A stretch of 58,863 bases of DNA from Bacillus cytotoxicus (GCF_023715645.1 NZ_JAMBOP010000031.1:1-58863), one strand, 5' to 3'. Shown: positions 9,014 to 18,583, numbered from the stretch's first letter. Notes: a model not told the origin generated them from the letters alone. Program-made: numbers and translations.

Positions 9014-10420
9014 TCACGAGACGTTTTTTTGCTGCTCAAATGTGACAACTTTTTTATATTTTAACTTATAAAAAATGTAGCAAATAATCATGAATGGTAT
9101 GCCGCAATATAACGCAATGCGTTGATCTGGAATAAATGCTAAGCTTATAAATGTAATAAAGTTTAAAGAGAACGCTGCAATCGGAACAAGTGGATAAAGC
9201 GGCGCACGGTATTTTAAATCTCGTATATCCCCGCCGTTCTTAATAAATTCTCTTCTAAAGAAAAACTGAGATGCAGCAATGGACATCCAAACAACGACAG
9301 CTGCCATAGCCGCAATCGATGTTAATACTAAAAAGACGGTATCAGCGGCAAATACACTTGTTAAAAGAGAAAGTCCAGCAAAGATTAAGCTGAAAATTAA
9401 GGCATTGATTGGTACCCCTTTTTTCGTTAACTTTGTAAAGCGCTGACTTCCCATTCCTTGTGTTGCCATCGCCCACAACATACGAGAGTTTGCATACAAA
9501 CCAGAGTTCGCCACCGATAATACAGCTGTAATAATAACAAAGTTCATAATGTCTGCTGCATACGGGATTCCAACTGTATCAAAAACGAGTACGAACGGGC
9601 TTTCTACAAGATTTGCGTCTTGCCATGGCAATAATCCTACGACTACAGAAATAGCAAGGACGAAAAAGAATAGTGTTCGCCAAATTGTACTTTTTATAGC
9701 ACGTGGTATTGTTATTTCCGGCTGCTTACTTTCACCCGAAGCAATACCAATTAATTCTGTTCCTTGAAACGCATAGTTAACGGTAATCATTGTAAGAAGA
9801 ACAGCTAGAAGCCCATTTGGAAATAATCCGCCATTTTCTGTGAAATTATGGAGCATCGGCGCCGGCTTACCACTAAAGTCTACTACACCAAACATAACAG
9901 CGCCGCCGAGTAAAATAAAAAGAATAATTGTTATTACTTTAACACTTGCAAACCAAAATTCAGCTTCCGCATATGCACGCGCGGAGGAAGCGTTTACAAT
10001 AAAGAGTATGAAAGCAAATAAAACACACCATATCCAAGACGAAACATCTGGAAACCAGCGCTTCATTAAAATACTGACAGTCGTTAATTCAACTCCGACG
10101 GTTACAGCCCAGTTTAGCCAATACATCCACCCAACCACAAATCCAAAACCCGGTGAAATAAATTTGCTAGCATAGCTTTGAAACGAACCCGCTTCCGGCA
10201 TTGCAACTGTTAATTCCCCAAGACAAAGCATCGTTAAATACATAACAAATCCGCCGACTAAATAGGCAAGAATCGCTCCGCCTGGTCCAGCATTGTGAAC
10301 AGTTTGTCCAGATCCCATAAATAATCCAGTTCCGATAACTCCCCCAAGAGCAATCATGAAGAGGTGTCTGCTTTGCATCGTACGTTTTAGTTCATTTGGC
10401 TGCTTCTCTTTTTGTGTCAT
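9014..10420 (-). CDS. AAT-family amino-acid permease
   Basis: This is a 468-residue secondary transporter of the APC superfamily with 12 hydrophobic segments. The N-terminal signature ([20 protein letters not shown] then TGLFMGSG) and [21 protein letters not shown] place it with the lysine/S-methylmethionine-type amino-acid:H+ symporters. It closely resembles the permease at 37964-39385 in the same window, so the two are paralogues. Substrate cannot be decided from sequence. Monocistronic with its own terminator. Confidence 0.9.
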   Translation of the reverse strand: MTQKEKQPNELKRTMQSRHLFMIALGGVIGTGLFMGSGQTVHNAGPGGAILAYLVGGFVMYLTMLCLGELTVAMPEAGSFQSYASKFISPGFGFVVGWMYWLNWAVTVGVELTTVSILMKRWFPDVSSWIWCVLFAFILFIVNASSARAYAEAEFWFASVKVITIILFILLGGAVMFGVVDFSGKPAPMLHNFTENGGLFPNGLLAVLLTMITVNYAFQGTELIGIASGESKQPEITIPRAIKSTIWRTLFFFVLAISVVVGLLPWQDANLVESPFVLVFDTVGIPYAADIMNFVIITAVLSVANSGLYANSRMLWAMATQGMGSQRFTKLTKKGVPINALIFSLIFAGLSLLTSVFAADTVFLVLTSIAAMAAVVVWMSIAASQFFFRREFIKNGGDIRDLKYRAPLYPLVPIAAFSLNFITFISLAFIPDQRIALYCGIPFMIICYIFYKLKYKKVVTFEQQKNVS

Positions 10421-10853
10421 ATATCCCTCACCTCATATCTTCATCTTGTTTAATAGAAACTAAGTTTCTCCTTGCAAAAAAAAATTTAACTAAGTTAAAC
10501 ATATTTTAACAAAATATTCTAAAAATGTATATTTATTTTCTTTCTATTTTTAAAAATAAGAATTTTCAACTTAATACATTAATTCATTTTAATGTTTTGA
10601 CATATAAATTGTCGTTATCCAGACTACATCATGAGCTGCACCTCTCTTTGTTTTAAACCATTGCATGTAGCAGGAAATTATGCACGGCTCCTCCAATAAA
10701 AAAGAAAGGAATTTTACATCTTTTTTCGATTTATCTAGATATTAGGATAATATTCACATAAACCTTCTAGTAAACTAGCGAAAACAAAGGTACAATGGAG
10801 AGTGTGTCACTTTTCGAAATGTAAGAAAATAATTATGTAATGGAGTTAGAGAA
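10421..10853. other. Intergenic region with a family 1 repeat
   Basis: The first 180 nt are very AT-rich and include a weak TTTAACTAAGTTAAA palindrome, probably in the permease promoter area. A degenerate family 1 repeat occupies about 10620-10740 ('tctctttgttttaaaccatt', 'gcatgtagcaggaaat'). The rest is leader of the gene at 10854. I see no further gene. Confidence 0.6.
10620..10740 (+). repeat. Family 1 (bcr1-like) repeat, copy c (degenerate)
   Basis: It retains 'ctctctttgttttaaacca' and 'aaaaaagaaaggaatttta' but has lost most of the 'gaccgc...ggccagatgctct' core. Confidence 0.65.
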
Positions 10854-11597
10854 ATGGGTAGGATCGTCAAATACGTATGTATCTTAGGTATTGGTGTTAT
10901 TGTTGGTATAGCATGTAATAAGCAAGTTATGGGCGTAATTGAAACAGGCAAAAATAAAATTTTTCAAAAAACCCAGGAACTTCGCGTTGATTTTTCATTT
11001 GAAATGAAAGACAAAGTGATGATTGAAAATGTTCCATTTATAAAACAGCTTCCTGAATTAGAACGTGGTTGTGAAGTAACGAGCTTAGCAATGTTACTTC
11101 AATATAAAGGAATTAAAGTGGACAAAATGACACTTGCGAATGAAATTGCTCATATCCAATTTGAAGCAAACGGTGTGCGAGGAAATCCACACGAAGGGTT
11201 TGTTGGAAATATTTTCACAAAATCTGAACCAGGTTATGGAGTATACCATCAGCCAATTTTTCATTTAGCACAAAAATACGTTCCAGAGAAAGCTGTTAAT
11301 TTATCTGGAAGAGACGTAAAAGATTTATATAAAGTACTTAGTGCTGGTTCTCCAGTATGGATTATCGCAAATACAACCTTTGCACCGCTAGATGAGGGAA
11401 ACTTTGAAAAGTGGAATACAAATGCTGGAGAATTAATGGTTACATATTTTGAACATAGTGCCGTTATAGTCGGCTATGATGAAAACTGTGTATATATAAA
11501 TGATCCATTGGCTGATAACCCGCGTAAAAGTATTCCGCGCGCTCCATTTGAAAAAGCATGGGAACAAATGGGAAAACAAGCAATTACTATTTTGTAA
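10854..11597 (+). CDS. Membrane-anchored C39-like cysteine peptidase domain protein
   Basis: This 247-residue protein has an N-terminal hydrophobic anchor or signal (6-24) and a peptidase_C39_2-like domain. Candidate catalytic residues are Cys73 (ERGCEVTSLAML), His201 (FEHSAVIVGYD) and Asp217 (YINDPL). The His-Asp spacing of 16 equals that in the GW-module protein at 1712, and the sequences align well (both have the CE(V/I)T..(A/T)MMLQY-type helix and a GFVG turn), so they are related enzymes. An extracytoplasmic amide or peptide-bond hydrolase is likely. It has no partner gene. Start ATG at 10854 follows GGAGTTAGAGAA. Confidence 0.8.
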   Translation: MGRIVKYVCILGIGVIVGIACNKQVMGVIETGKNKIFQKTQELRVDFSFEMKDKVMIENVPFIKQLPELERGCEVTSLAMLLQYKGIKVDKMTLANEIAHIQFEANGVRGNPHEGFVGNIFTKSEPGYGVYHQPIFHLAQKYVPEKAVNLSGRDVKDLYKVLSAGSPVWIIANTTFAPLDEGNFEKWNTNAGELMVTYFEHSAVIVGYDENCVYINDPLADNPRKSIPRAPFEKAWEQMGKQAITIL

Positions 11598-11644
11598 CGA
11601 TGAAAAGCTATCAATTTTGATGGCTTTTTATTGTTTATTAGACA

Positions 11645-11836
11645 ATATATATAAATACAAATTGAAAAACTAACATAAAAACCACCTTTTTTAGGGGAGG
11701 ATGAGAGCGTCTGGCCATACTTAGAGCGGTCAGGGCCCTTTTTTTAAACAAAAGGATCACAGGGCCAGTAGCGGGCATGTTGTATCCTCTATAGCAGAGA
11801 TTTGGATGTTAGTAAATCAAAATGAATGTATATATA
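11645..11836 (-). repeat. Family 1 (bcr1-like) repeat, copy d
   Basis: Read on the minus strand it begins TATATACATTCATTTTGAT and ends TTGTATTTATATATAT. It carries the core 'agagcgtctggccatac' and 'gcggtcagggcc'. Part of the 694-nt gene-free gap 11598-12291, which is almost entirely repeats. Confidence 0.8.
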
Positions 11837-12172
11837 AGGTCAAAAACCTTTCTTTTTTGGGGAGGGCGAGTGCGTCTGGCCGTGCATAGTAGCGGTCAAG
11901 GCCTTTTTCTGCCACGCGCAAAGTTTTAAAACAAAGAACGGGCGAGTGCTGGGCATGATGAAACATAAAAATTGATTTATCGGCGCTTTTTCAAATATAT
12001 CGACCGCTTTTTTCGATATATCGGCGATTCGACATGAAATAAAGACAACTCGACAATGTTCGACATTTTTATAGATGTATACGAGTAGAAATCTTTCTTT
12101 TTTCGGGCTGGGCATCGGGGATTTTTTGTTATAGCAACTTGGATGTTGAAACATGAAAACCAACTTATATAG
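11829..12172 (-). repeat. Family 1 repeat mosaic, copies e and e2, interrupted by family 3
   Basis: A copy starts at 11829 ('ggcgagtgcgtctggccgtg' core) and runs to about 11960. Family 3 units (11968-12062) follow, then a second internally deleted family 1 piece to 12172 ('ttatagcaacttggatgttg'). The 9-mer GCTGGGCAT occurs at 11948-11956 and 12107-12115, flanking the interruption. It may be an insertion footprint, or simply the same element position in two copies. Confidence 0.7.
11968..12062 (-). repeat. Family 3 repeat (CGCCGATATATC units), copy 1
   Basis: The plus strand reads 'ttatcggcgctttttcaaat', then 'ttttttcgatatatcggcg' and 'attcgacatgaaataaaga'. This is the reverse complement of the units at 31676-31830 and 51023-51125. 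Confidence 0.7.
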
Positions 12173-12291
12173 TACAGAAAACATCATCTTTTTTTGTAGC
12201 ATAACAGACGGAAATGTTTTATAATTTTAAATAGTTAAATAAATACACAAACGGATACAATATTTTTCTTACTAATTAAAGGAGGTTTACT

Positions 12292-13689
12292 ATGCAGCAC
12301 ACAAACAAAGAAGAAAACTTAAACCGCGGGTTAAAACAACGTCATATTACTCTTATGTCGCTTGGGTCTGCCATTGGGGTTGGACTTTTTTTAGGATCAG
12401 CTTCCGCTATTAAACTCGCAGGACCGTCCATTTTATTCGGTTATATTATTGCAGGCCTTGCGATTTTTTTCATTATGCGGGCGCTTGGAGAGATGGCAAT
12501 TGAACAGCCTGTTGCAGGTTCATTCAGTAAATATGCGCATGACTATTTAGGTCCACTAGCAGGTTATATAACGGGCTGGAACTATTGGTTCTTATGGGTT
12601 GTAACTTGTATGGCTGAAATTACAGCGGCAGGGATTTATATGCAATATTGGTTCCCAAGTACTGAACGCTGGGTTTGGGCGTTACTTGCTCTTGTATTAA
12701 TGAGTGCATTAAACTTTTTATCAGTTAAAGTGTATGGAGAACTTGAGTTTTGGTTTGCTTTAATTAAAATTGTCACAATTATCTGTATGATTGTAATTGG
12801 CACCGGTATTATTTTATTCGGTTTTGGAAACGGCGGCGTAGCGACTGGAATTTCAAACCTTTGGTCACACGGCGGTTGGTTCCCAAATGGTTTCTCTGGC
12901 CTTCTTCTATCATTACAAATGGTACTATTTGCTTACTTAGGGGTAGAACTAATTGGTGTAACAGCTGGTGAAGCAGAAAATCCGAAAAAAACATTATCTA
13001 AAGCGATTGATAACGTTTTTTGGCGCATTTTAATCTTCTATGTAGGTGCCCTATTCGTTATGATGGCAATCTATCCATGGAATGAAATTGGTGAAAAAGG
13101 AAGTCCATTTGTACTAACGTTTGAACAAATCGGCATTGCGAAAGCAGCAGGAATTATTAACTTTGTTGTCTTAACAGCTGCTCTTTCTTCTTGTAATGGT
13201 GGCCTCTTTAGTACGGGCCGTATGCTATTTACTTTAGCGCAGCAAAAACACGCACCAGAAAAATTTGGTCAGTTAAATAAAAATGGAATTCCAAGTAAAG
13301 GAATTTTAGCAACAGCTTTCGTACTATTAATTGGCGTTGTATTAAACTACGTTGTTCCCGCAAAAGTATTTACGTGGCTAACGAGTATTTCCACGTTCGG
13401 AGCAATTTGGACATGGGGCATCATTTTAGTGGCACAGCTTCGTTTCCGTAAGGGTCTATCACAGGATGCGCAAAATAAATTAACGTACAAAATGCCATTG
13501 TATCCACTTAGCTCCTATGTTACGCTTGCTTTCCTTGCTTTAGTATTAGGAATTATGGCATATTCCAATGATACACGGATCGCATTAATCGTTGGACCAA
13601 TTTGGCTCATCGCTTTAGTAGTTATTTATTATGCAAAAGGATTTCACACAACAGATAAAACATCAAAATCTTCTTCGCAAATCGGATAA
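12292..13689 (+). CDS. AAT-family amino-acid permease (ProY-like)
   Basis: This is a 465-residue, 12-segment APC-superfamily permease. LNRGLKQRHITLMSLGSAIG and FLGSASAIKLAGPS at the N terminus, then FIIMRALGEMAIEQPVAGSF and AGYITGWNYWF, are very close to the ProY/histidine-proline permease group of enterobacteria. Proline or a related amino acid is a fair guess for the substrate but is not proven. It starts at an ATG with AGGAGG 7 nt upstream and ends before a perfect terminator. It belongs to a different subgroup from the two permeases at 9014 and 37964. Confidence 0.9.
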   Translation: MQHTNKEENLNRGLKQRHITLMSLGSAIGVGLFLGSASAIKLAGPSILFGYIIAGLAIFFIMRALGEMAIEQPVAGSFSKYAHDYLGPLAGYITGWNYWFLWVVTCMAEITAAGIYMQYWFPSTERWVWALLALVLMSALNFLSVKVYGELEFWFALIKIVTIICMIVIGTGIILFGFGNGGVATGISNLWSHGGWFPNGFSGLLLSLQMVLFAYLGVELIGVTAGEAENPKKTLSKAIDNVFWRILIFYVGALFVMMAIYPWNEIGEKGSPFVLTFEQIGIAKAAGIINFVVLTAALSSCNGGLFSTGRMLFTLAQQKHAPEKFGQLNKNGIPSKGILATAFVLLIGVVLNYVVPAKVFTWLTSISTFGAIWTWGIILVAQLRFRKGLSQDAQNKLTYKMPLYPLSSYVTLAFLALVLGIMAYSNDTRIALIVGPIWLIALVVIYYAKGFHTTDKTSKSSSQIG

Positions 13690-13693
13690 TGCT

Positions 13694-13726
13694 AATCCCT
13701 TCCTTGATAAGGAAGGGATTTTTTCT
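13694..13726 (+). terminator. Terminator of the ProY-like permease gene
   Basis: AATCCCTTCCTT / AAGGAAGGGATT stem followed by TTTTTC. Confidence 0.9.
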
Positions 13727-13924
13727 TCATTATTTCTGCAAAAAAAAAATATTTCTCAACAAATTTCACCTTAATTTTACAAAATTTTATAAATTCCCTC
13801 TTTTTTCTTCCGCTATATTTCGGTAAAGTAATACAGGGACACTTTTATCCGTAAGGGGCAGATGATAGTTAGTTGTACGAATCGCACTCTTACTTAAACT
13901 AACTTACTTTAGGGGGATTATTTT

Positions 13925-15502
13925 ATGAAGAAACAAAGATGGCTGAAACTCACACTCGCAACAGGAATGACTTTAAGTATGGCTAATGTATTTAGTTCAA
14001 CGGCCTTTGCTGAAAGCGCTTTAGATCCAGCTCCACAAATTGCAGCAAAAATTGTGAACGAAAACGCTGGAAAAAAAGTATTATTTGATAACACACATGG
14101 TCAAACTGCTGGAACAGCTGATTGGGTTATTGACGGGGGATTTTCTGATTTCGGAAACGGCGTTGCAAACAAAGGCTTCTCTGTAAAAGAACTACGTAAA
14201 TCAACACCTATTACATATGATGACTTAAAAGATTACAATGTGTTCATCGTTCCAGAAGCAAACATACCTTATAAAAAATCAGAACAAGACGCGATGCTGC
14301 AATATGTGAAAAATGGTGGCAGTATCTTTTTTATAGCTGATCATTATAATGCAGACCGTAATAAAAACCGCTGGGATTCCTCAGAAGTTTTCAACGGATA
14401 TCGCCGCGGTGCATGGGAAAATCCAGCAAAAGGAATGTCTTCCGAAGAGGCATCTTCACAAGCGATGCAAGGTGTAGAAAGTTCTGACTGGCTTGCAAAC
14501 AACTTTGGCGTACGCTTTCGCTATAATGCAATTGGTGATGTTTCTACAAATAAAATTGTAGCACCAGATCAATCATTCGGAATTACTACAGGTGTTTCAT
14601 CTGTTGCTATGCATGCTGGAGCTACAGTTGCAATTGTAAACCCTAATTTAGCAAAAGGAATTGTCTACTTACCAGAAAGTTTACCTAAGTGGAATAACGC
14701 TGTTGATAGCGGTGTATATAACGGCGGCGGCATCGCTGAAGGTGCTTATGTTGCAGTTGCAAAAGTTGGTTTAGGAAAAGCAGCCTTTATCGGTGACTCT
14801 TCACCAGTTGAAGATGCAACGACAAAATATGTTCGTGAAGATACGGGACAGTCTAAAAAAACGTATGATGGATATAAAGAAGAAAGCGATGCTACTTTAT
14901 TAACAAATATCGTAAAATGGCTCTCTACAAAAGAAACATATACTAGTTTAAACCAAGTAAACGGATTACAACTAGACACACCAACACCATTAAAAACATT
15001 TGAACAACCAAGTGCATCAACTGAGCCGCAACCAGAACCATGGAGTGCTCCTAACCAAGGATATCAATGGTTCAATACAAGTACATTTAAACCTGGTTCT
15101 TACGGCTATAATAGCAATAATAATAATAATGATGGAAACGTCTCAACAAATGATTATAACTTTATTCACCCTAGTATTCTTCCTGCCAGCAGTGTATTTC
15201 AAATAAAAATACAAGCAAATCATTTATTACCCAACACTACTTACAATAATTACTCCTTAGGTATTTATACAAGTGGTGGTACACAAGTAGCAAAAGTTCA
15301 AAATGAAAACGGTACTTGGCCTTCTTCTTACGGTTATAGTAATTCATTTTCCTTTACGACAAATAGCCTAGGTATCGCTGAAAAAGTCGTGAATGTACAA
15401 ATTGCTCCTAATACAACAGGACAAGCTACATTACGCCTTCGTCAAAATACGACTGTAAAAGAAAATAAAGCGGTGGTAATTGGAGCATCTGCTATTCGAT
15501 AG
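13925..15502 (+). CDS. Secreted protein with a class I glutamine-amidotransferase-like (DUF4350-type) domain
   Basis: This 525-residue protein has a Sec signal (1-29, ending STAFAE). Residues about 45-340 look like a Rossmann-like GATase-1-type fold: KKVLFDNTHGQTAGTADWV, then YNVFIVPEA, NGGSIFFIADHYN and KAAFIGDSSPVED. This resembles hypothetical secreted proteins of Bacillus that I cannot name. A P/E linker near 355-370 leads to a C-terminal beta-rich module ending LRLRQNTTVKENKAVVIGAS, probably a carbohydrate-binding or adhesive sandwich. No classical GATase cysteine nucleophile is evident, so activity is uncertain. Monocistronic, with a GGGGGA ribosome binding site. Confidence 0.7.
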   Translation: MKKQRWLKLTLATGMTLSMANVFSSTAFAESALDPAPQIAAKIVNENAGKKVLFDNTHGQTAGTADWVIDGGFSDFGNGVANKGFSVKELRKSTPITYDDLKDYNVFIVPEANIPYKKSEQDAMLQYVKNGGSIFFIADHYNADRNKNRWDSSEVFNGYRRGAWENPAKGMSSEEASSQAMQGVESSDWLANNFGVRFRYNAIGDVSTNKIVAPDQSFGITTGVSSVAMHAGATVAIVNPNLAKGIVYLPESLPKWNNAVDSGVYNGGGIAEGAYVAVAKVGLGKAAFIGDSSPVEDATTKYVREDTGQSKKTYDGYKEESDATLLTNIVKWLSTKETYTSLNQVNGLQLDTPTPLKTFEQPSASTEPQPEPWSAPNQGYQWFNTSTFKPGSYGYNSNNNNNDGNVSTNDYNFIHPSILPASSVFQIKIQANHLLPNTTYNNYSLGIYTSGGTQVAKVQNENGTWPSSYGYSNSFSFTTNSLGIAEKVVNVQIAPNTTGQATLRLRQNTTVKENKAVVIGASAIR

Positions 15503-15598
15503 TGTGTAAGTAGTTCAGTTGTTGTGGAGAAAATCTAAAATAACGAGCTAAAGAACATATTAATTCACAGGTTAATTTTCATAGTAAATAACACCCAA

Positions 15599-15636
15599 AA
15601 AGCTCAAAGTCCTTATATGACTCTGAGCTTTCTTTT
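15599..15636 (+). terminator. Terminator downstream of the secreted GATase-like gene
   Basis: AGCTCAAAGTC (15601-15611) pairs imperfectly with GACTCTGAGCT (15619-15629), followed by TTCTTTT. Confidence 0.75.
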
Positions 15637-15778
15637 CCATGTTCCCGAATGAATTTAATATTATTTGTTAAAAATTTATATCACCTTCTTCCATATCCTC
15701 ACCGCAGGATTCGAAAAACAATTTAACTCTTTGTTTTATACGGTTTCTCCACGTTCTCTGAACTACTGAAAGGGACAT

Positions 15779-15930
15779 TTTTATCCCGCTATTCGTGGGC
15801 AGTAAAACCCCCACCTCAAGATTGAGAGAGAAGCGTTGTCCAGCTCTAGCGGCTAGAATCTCCGGCCGTTTCTAAAGAAGATAGGTGGGGGCTGAAGCCC
15901 CCACCCCACTGATGGAAGTTTCACTTTATT
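15779..15930 (-). repeat. Family 2 repeat, copy A
   Basis: The plus strand runs from TTATCCCGC, through 'gggcagtaaaacccccacct', 'agctctagcggctagaatct' and 'ccccactgatgg', to AAGTTTCACTTTATT. It is an inverted copy of the element at 22422-22716 and can fold into long hairpins. It occupies the centre of the gene-free 15503-16079 stretch. The remainder is AT-rich leader with a possible TTGACA-like promoter near 15976. Confidence 0.75.
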
Positions 15931-16079
15931 GTACATAATTCCTATTTCTCTCCCTTAATTATACAAAAATAATTTTTTGACAAAAAATAGAACATTATTG
16001 ACTTTAAAAAGTTAATAAAGTAAACTATTAAACATCTAAAAATATTACCTTTGTTTTTTTATATAAGGAGGAATTACAT

Positions 16080-17465
16080 ATGGAAGCTGCGCTACAGCTG
16101 GATAAAAAACAACAGCAAAAAAAGAAACATCCTCCAGGTTTATACTTACTCTTTTTCACAGAAATGTGGGAACGATTTAGCTATTACGGATTACGAGGAT
16201 TATTAACATTATATTTAACAACAGCCTTAATAAACGGCGGTCTTGGTTTTAGTAAGAGCTGGGCACTTACGATTTACGGTTTTTATACAGGTGCTTGTTA
16301 TTTCACCCCGTTGATTGGTGGATTTTTAACAGATCGTTTTCTTGGTAGACGATTAGCGATTACACTTGGTGGTATAACAATTGCAATTGGTAACCTTACG
16401 TTATTTGCGCTGCAAAGCCAATTAGGACTATACCTTGGATTAGCGCTCATTATTATCGGGAACGGTTTCTTCAAACCAAATATTTCAACTCTTGTCGGAG
16501 AATTGTACCCAGAAAACGATCTGCGTCGCGATGGTGCTTTTACCATTTTCTACATGGGAATTAACGTTGGCTCATTCCTTGCTCCACTCGTTTGCGGATA
16601 TTTATCAGAAGATTTGTTTAAAACAACAGTAGATGGCGTTATGCATTACGGTTTCCGCTATGGATTTTTAGCTGCATCTATCGGAATGATTGTCGGACAA
16701 ATTTTATTTACAACATTATCAAATCGTTTTCTTGGTGATATTGGTAAAAAACCGACAGCGGCTTTACAAACAGGTACAGGCAACAAAACAGCTGGTAATA
16801 CACCATTAACGAAAAAAGAAAAACAACATACAGCTGTGATTGTCATTTTAACGTGTTTCGTTGTGTTCTTCTGGGCCGGATTTGAACAAGCTGGTAGTTC
16901 TTTAACATTATATACAAATAGTTTTGTAGACCGCTCTTTATTCGGTTGGGAAATTCCGACATCTTGGTTTCAGTCTGTAAACCCACTGTTTATTATTTTA
17001 TTAGCACCAGCTATTTCTGCACTTTGGACAAAACTTGCTTCTAGAAAACGCGGTGATTTAAAAATCCCAACAAAAATGGGTCTCGGAATGATCTTACTTG
17101 GAATTGGTTATATGGTTCTTCTTGTGGCTACATTAAAAACTGGAAGTAACGAACAACAAATTGCAGAAAAAGCAAACCTGCTCTTTATCGTCTTTACTTA
17201 CCTATTCCATACATTAGGAGAATTATTCTTATCTCCAGTTGGACTATCAATGGTAAGTTCCCTTGCCCCTGTCAAACTCGCATCTTTATTAATGGGCGTT
17301 TGGTTGTCAAGTACAGGTATTGCTAATATTTTAGGTGGACAGCTAGCAAACTTTACAACTTCATTAGGATATTCAGAAGTATTTGCTGTTATCGGAGCTG
17401 TCGCTATTGTCTTAGGTTGTATCTTATTATTAATTTCAAAAAAATTAGTAAAATGGATGGACTAA
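16080..17465 (+). CDS. POT/PTR-family di-/tripeptide:proton symporter
   Basis: This 461-residue inner membrane protein imports short peptides with protons. Family signatures are plain: FFTEMWERFSYYGLRGLLTLY (helix 1, with the ExxERFxYY proton-coupling motif), a GFLTDRFLGRR loop, and FYMGINVGSFLAPLVCGYL (the PTR2 motif). It resembles lactococcal DtpT and Bacillus YclF, slightly shorter than either. Start ATG at 16080 follows AAGGAGGAATTACAT. A bidirectional terminator separates it from the convergent srtA. Confidence 0.92.
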   Translation: MEAALQLDKKQQQKKKHPPGLYLLFFTEMWERFSYYGLRGLLTLYLTTALINGGLGFSKSWALTIYGFYTGACYFTPLIGGFLTDRFLGRRLAITLGGITIAIGNLTLFALQSQLGLYLGLALIIIGNGFFKPNISTLVGELYPENDLRRDGAFTIFYMGINVGSFLAPLVCGYLSEDLFKTTVDGVMHYGFRYGFLAASIGMIVGQILFTTLSNRFLGDIGKKPTAALQTGTGNKTAGNTPLTKKEKQHTAVIVILTCFVVFFWAGFEQAGSSLTLYTNSFVDRSLFGWEIPTSWFQSVNPLFIILLAPAISALWTKLASRKRGDLKIPTKMGLGMILLGIGYMVLLVATLKTGSNEQQIAEKANLLFIVFTYLFHTLGELFLSPVGLSMVSSLAPVKLASLLMGVWLSSTGIANILGGQLANFTTSLGYSEVFAVIGAVAIVLGCILLLISKKLVKWMD

Positions 17466-17498
17466 AAAAGATGAGGGATTTCCCCTCATCTTTTTTTT
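17464..17498. terminator. Bidirectional terminator between the POT gene and srtA
   Basis: AAAAAAGATGAGGG / CCCTCATCTTTTTTTT hairpin, with T-runs in both directions. Confidence 0.9.
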
Positions 17499-17567
17499 AA
17501 GCTTTTTCTATCGCTTGTTTATAGAAGAACGAATTCCCCCCTCAACGAAGGTGGAATTTCTTTTGAA

Positions 17568-18200
17568 TTATTTAATTTTTTTCGCTTGCACCAAATTTCC
17601 AGATACTACATATCGTTTGGAATTATCAAGCACAGACGTACATGTAATAAGGGTTACTTCATTTTTTCCGTGATCTTCAACGACTTCCCATTTATCCGGT
17701 GTGACTTCTGTTACTTGTTCTACCGCATACTCATATTCATTTTCACTATCATATAAATATACTTTATCATTCTTTTTTAATTTCGAAATGTCGCTAAATA
17801 ACACACCTTTTTTCGACATATTATGGCCTGCTAACGCATAATTTCCTTTTCCTATCTCTTGTTTCTCTTTTACTGTTGCTGCACCTGATAATAAATTTTT
17901 CTCCGTTGAACCATTTAAAATCGGTAGTTCTAATCCAATACTCGGAATCGACATACGCCCAATCACTTGTTTTTTATCTAATGTAGCATTTGCCACATCT
18001 GCTAAATCCGGTTGATCTATTTTAGAAGCATCAACAAATTTCGTTTCTTGTTTTTCATACTTCATTTTCTTAATATCTTCTATGTTTTTGTCTTGCGTAT
18101 TTCCAGCCTTGTAGCCATCATAAAATGGCTTTGCAATTAAAACGCCACCTACAATAAATAAAAGAAGTGCCAGTATACTATAAATCTTTTTTTTATTCAT
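17568..18200 (-). CDS. srtA: Class A sortase (housekeeping SrtA)
   Basis: This 210-residue membrane-anchored transpeptidase cleaves LPxTG-type signals and links surface proteins to peptidoglycan. An N-terminal hydrophobic anchor (about 7-25) is followed by the sortase beta-barrel. The catalytic triad falls at His126 (ALAGHNM), Cys187 (TLITCTS) and Arg196 (SKRYVVSG), the numbers I recall for B. anthracis SrtA. The start is the ATG at 18200, preceded by AAAGGA; 15 upstream in-frame codons lack a ribosome binding site. No LPxTG substrate gene is visible in this window. Confidence 0.92.
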   Translation of the reverse strand: MNKKKIYSILALLLFIVGGVLIAKPFYDGYKAGNTQDKNIEDIKKMKYEKQETKFVDASKIDQPDLADVANATLDKKQVIGRMSIPSIGLELPILNGSTEKNLLSGAATVKEKQEIGKGNYALAGHNMSKKGVLFSDISKLKKNDKVYLYDSENEYEYAVEQVTEVTPDKWEVVEDHGKNEVTLITCTSVLDNSKRYVVSGNLVQAKKIK

Positions 18201-18284
18201 GCTCCAATTCCTTTCTCTCACAAAATCCCTCTTATATAAAATCATAAAGTAAGAATGCTAGATATACAAGTAACATGCGTAAAA

Positions 18285-18381
18285 CAAAGTAAATGGCACT
18301 CCCACAACAAAAATGAGAAGTGCCGTTTTTATCTCGTATTAACAGGCAGTAAGACCCCCACTGCTGGAAGTTTCACTTTAT
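18285..18381 (-). repeat. Family 2 repeat, copy G (short)
   Basis: A small hairpin (GGCACT(T)CCCAC ... AGAAGTGCC) is followed by TTATCTCGTATTAACAGGCA, 'gtaagacccccactgctgg' and AAGTTTCACTTTATT. It abuts family 1 copy f, and together they fill the 18201-18564 gap. Confidence 0.65.
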
Positions 18382-18583
18382 TATATAAATACAAGTTGAC
18401 CTTTTAACACCTAAGTCGCTGCTATGCAGAACAAAACATGGCCGCTACTTGCTTTCTACCTTTGTTTTAAACTTTGCATGTGGCAGAAATAGGCCCTGAC
18501 CGATTCTATGCATGGCCAGTTGCTCTCGCCCACCGAAAAGGAAAAGGGTTTTTATGTTAGTTTTTCAATTTGCATCTATATAT
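18382..18583 (+). repeat. Family 1 (bcr1-like) repeat, copy f, running into a coding region
   Basis: A full-length copy with imperfect terminal inverted repeats: TATATAAATACAAGTTG on the left against CAATTTGCATCTATATA on the right. Its right end overlaps the last codons of the beta-propeller gene (stop at 18565-18567). Confidence 0.8.

Noticed and set aside
11840-12202. 120-residue minus-strand frame
   Set aside because: It is built from family 1 and family 3 repeat sequence, with no start signal.
17568-18200. Class D sortase identity
   Set aside because: I first considered this, but residue numbering (H126, C187, R196) and the 210-residue length match class A SrtA.
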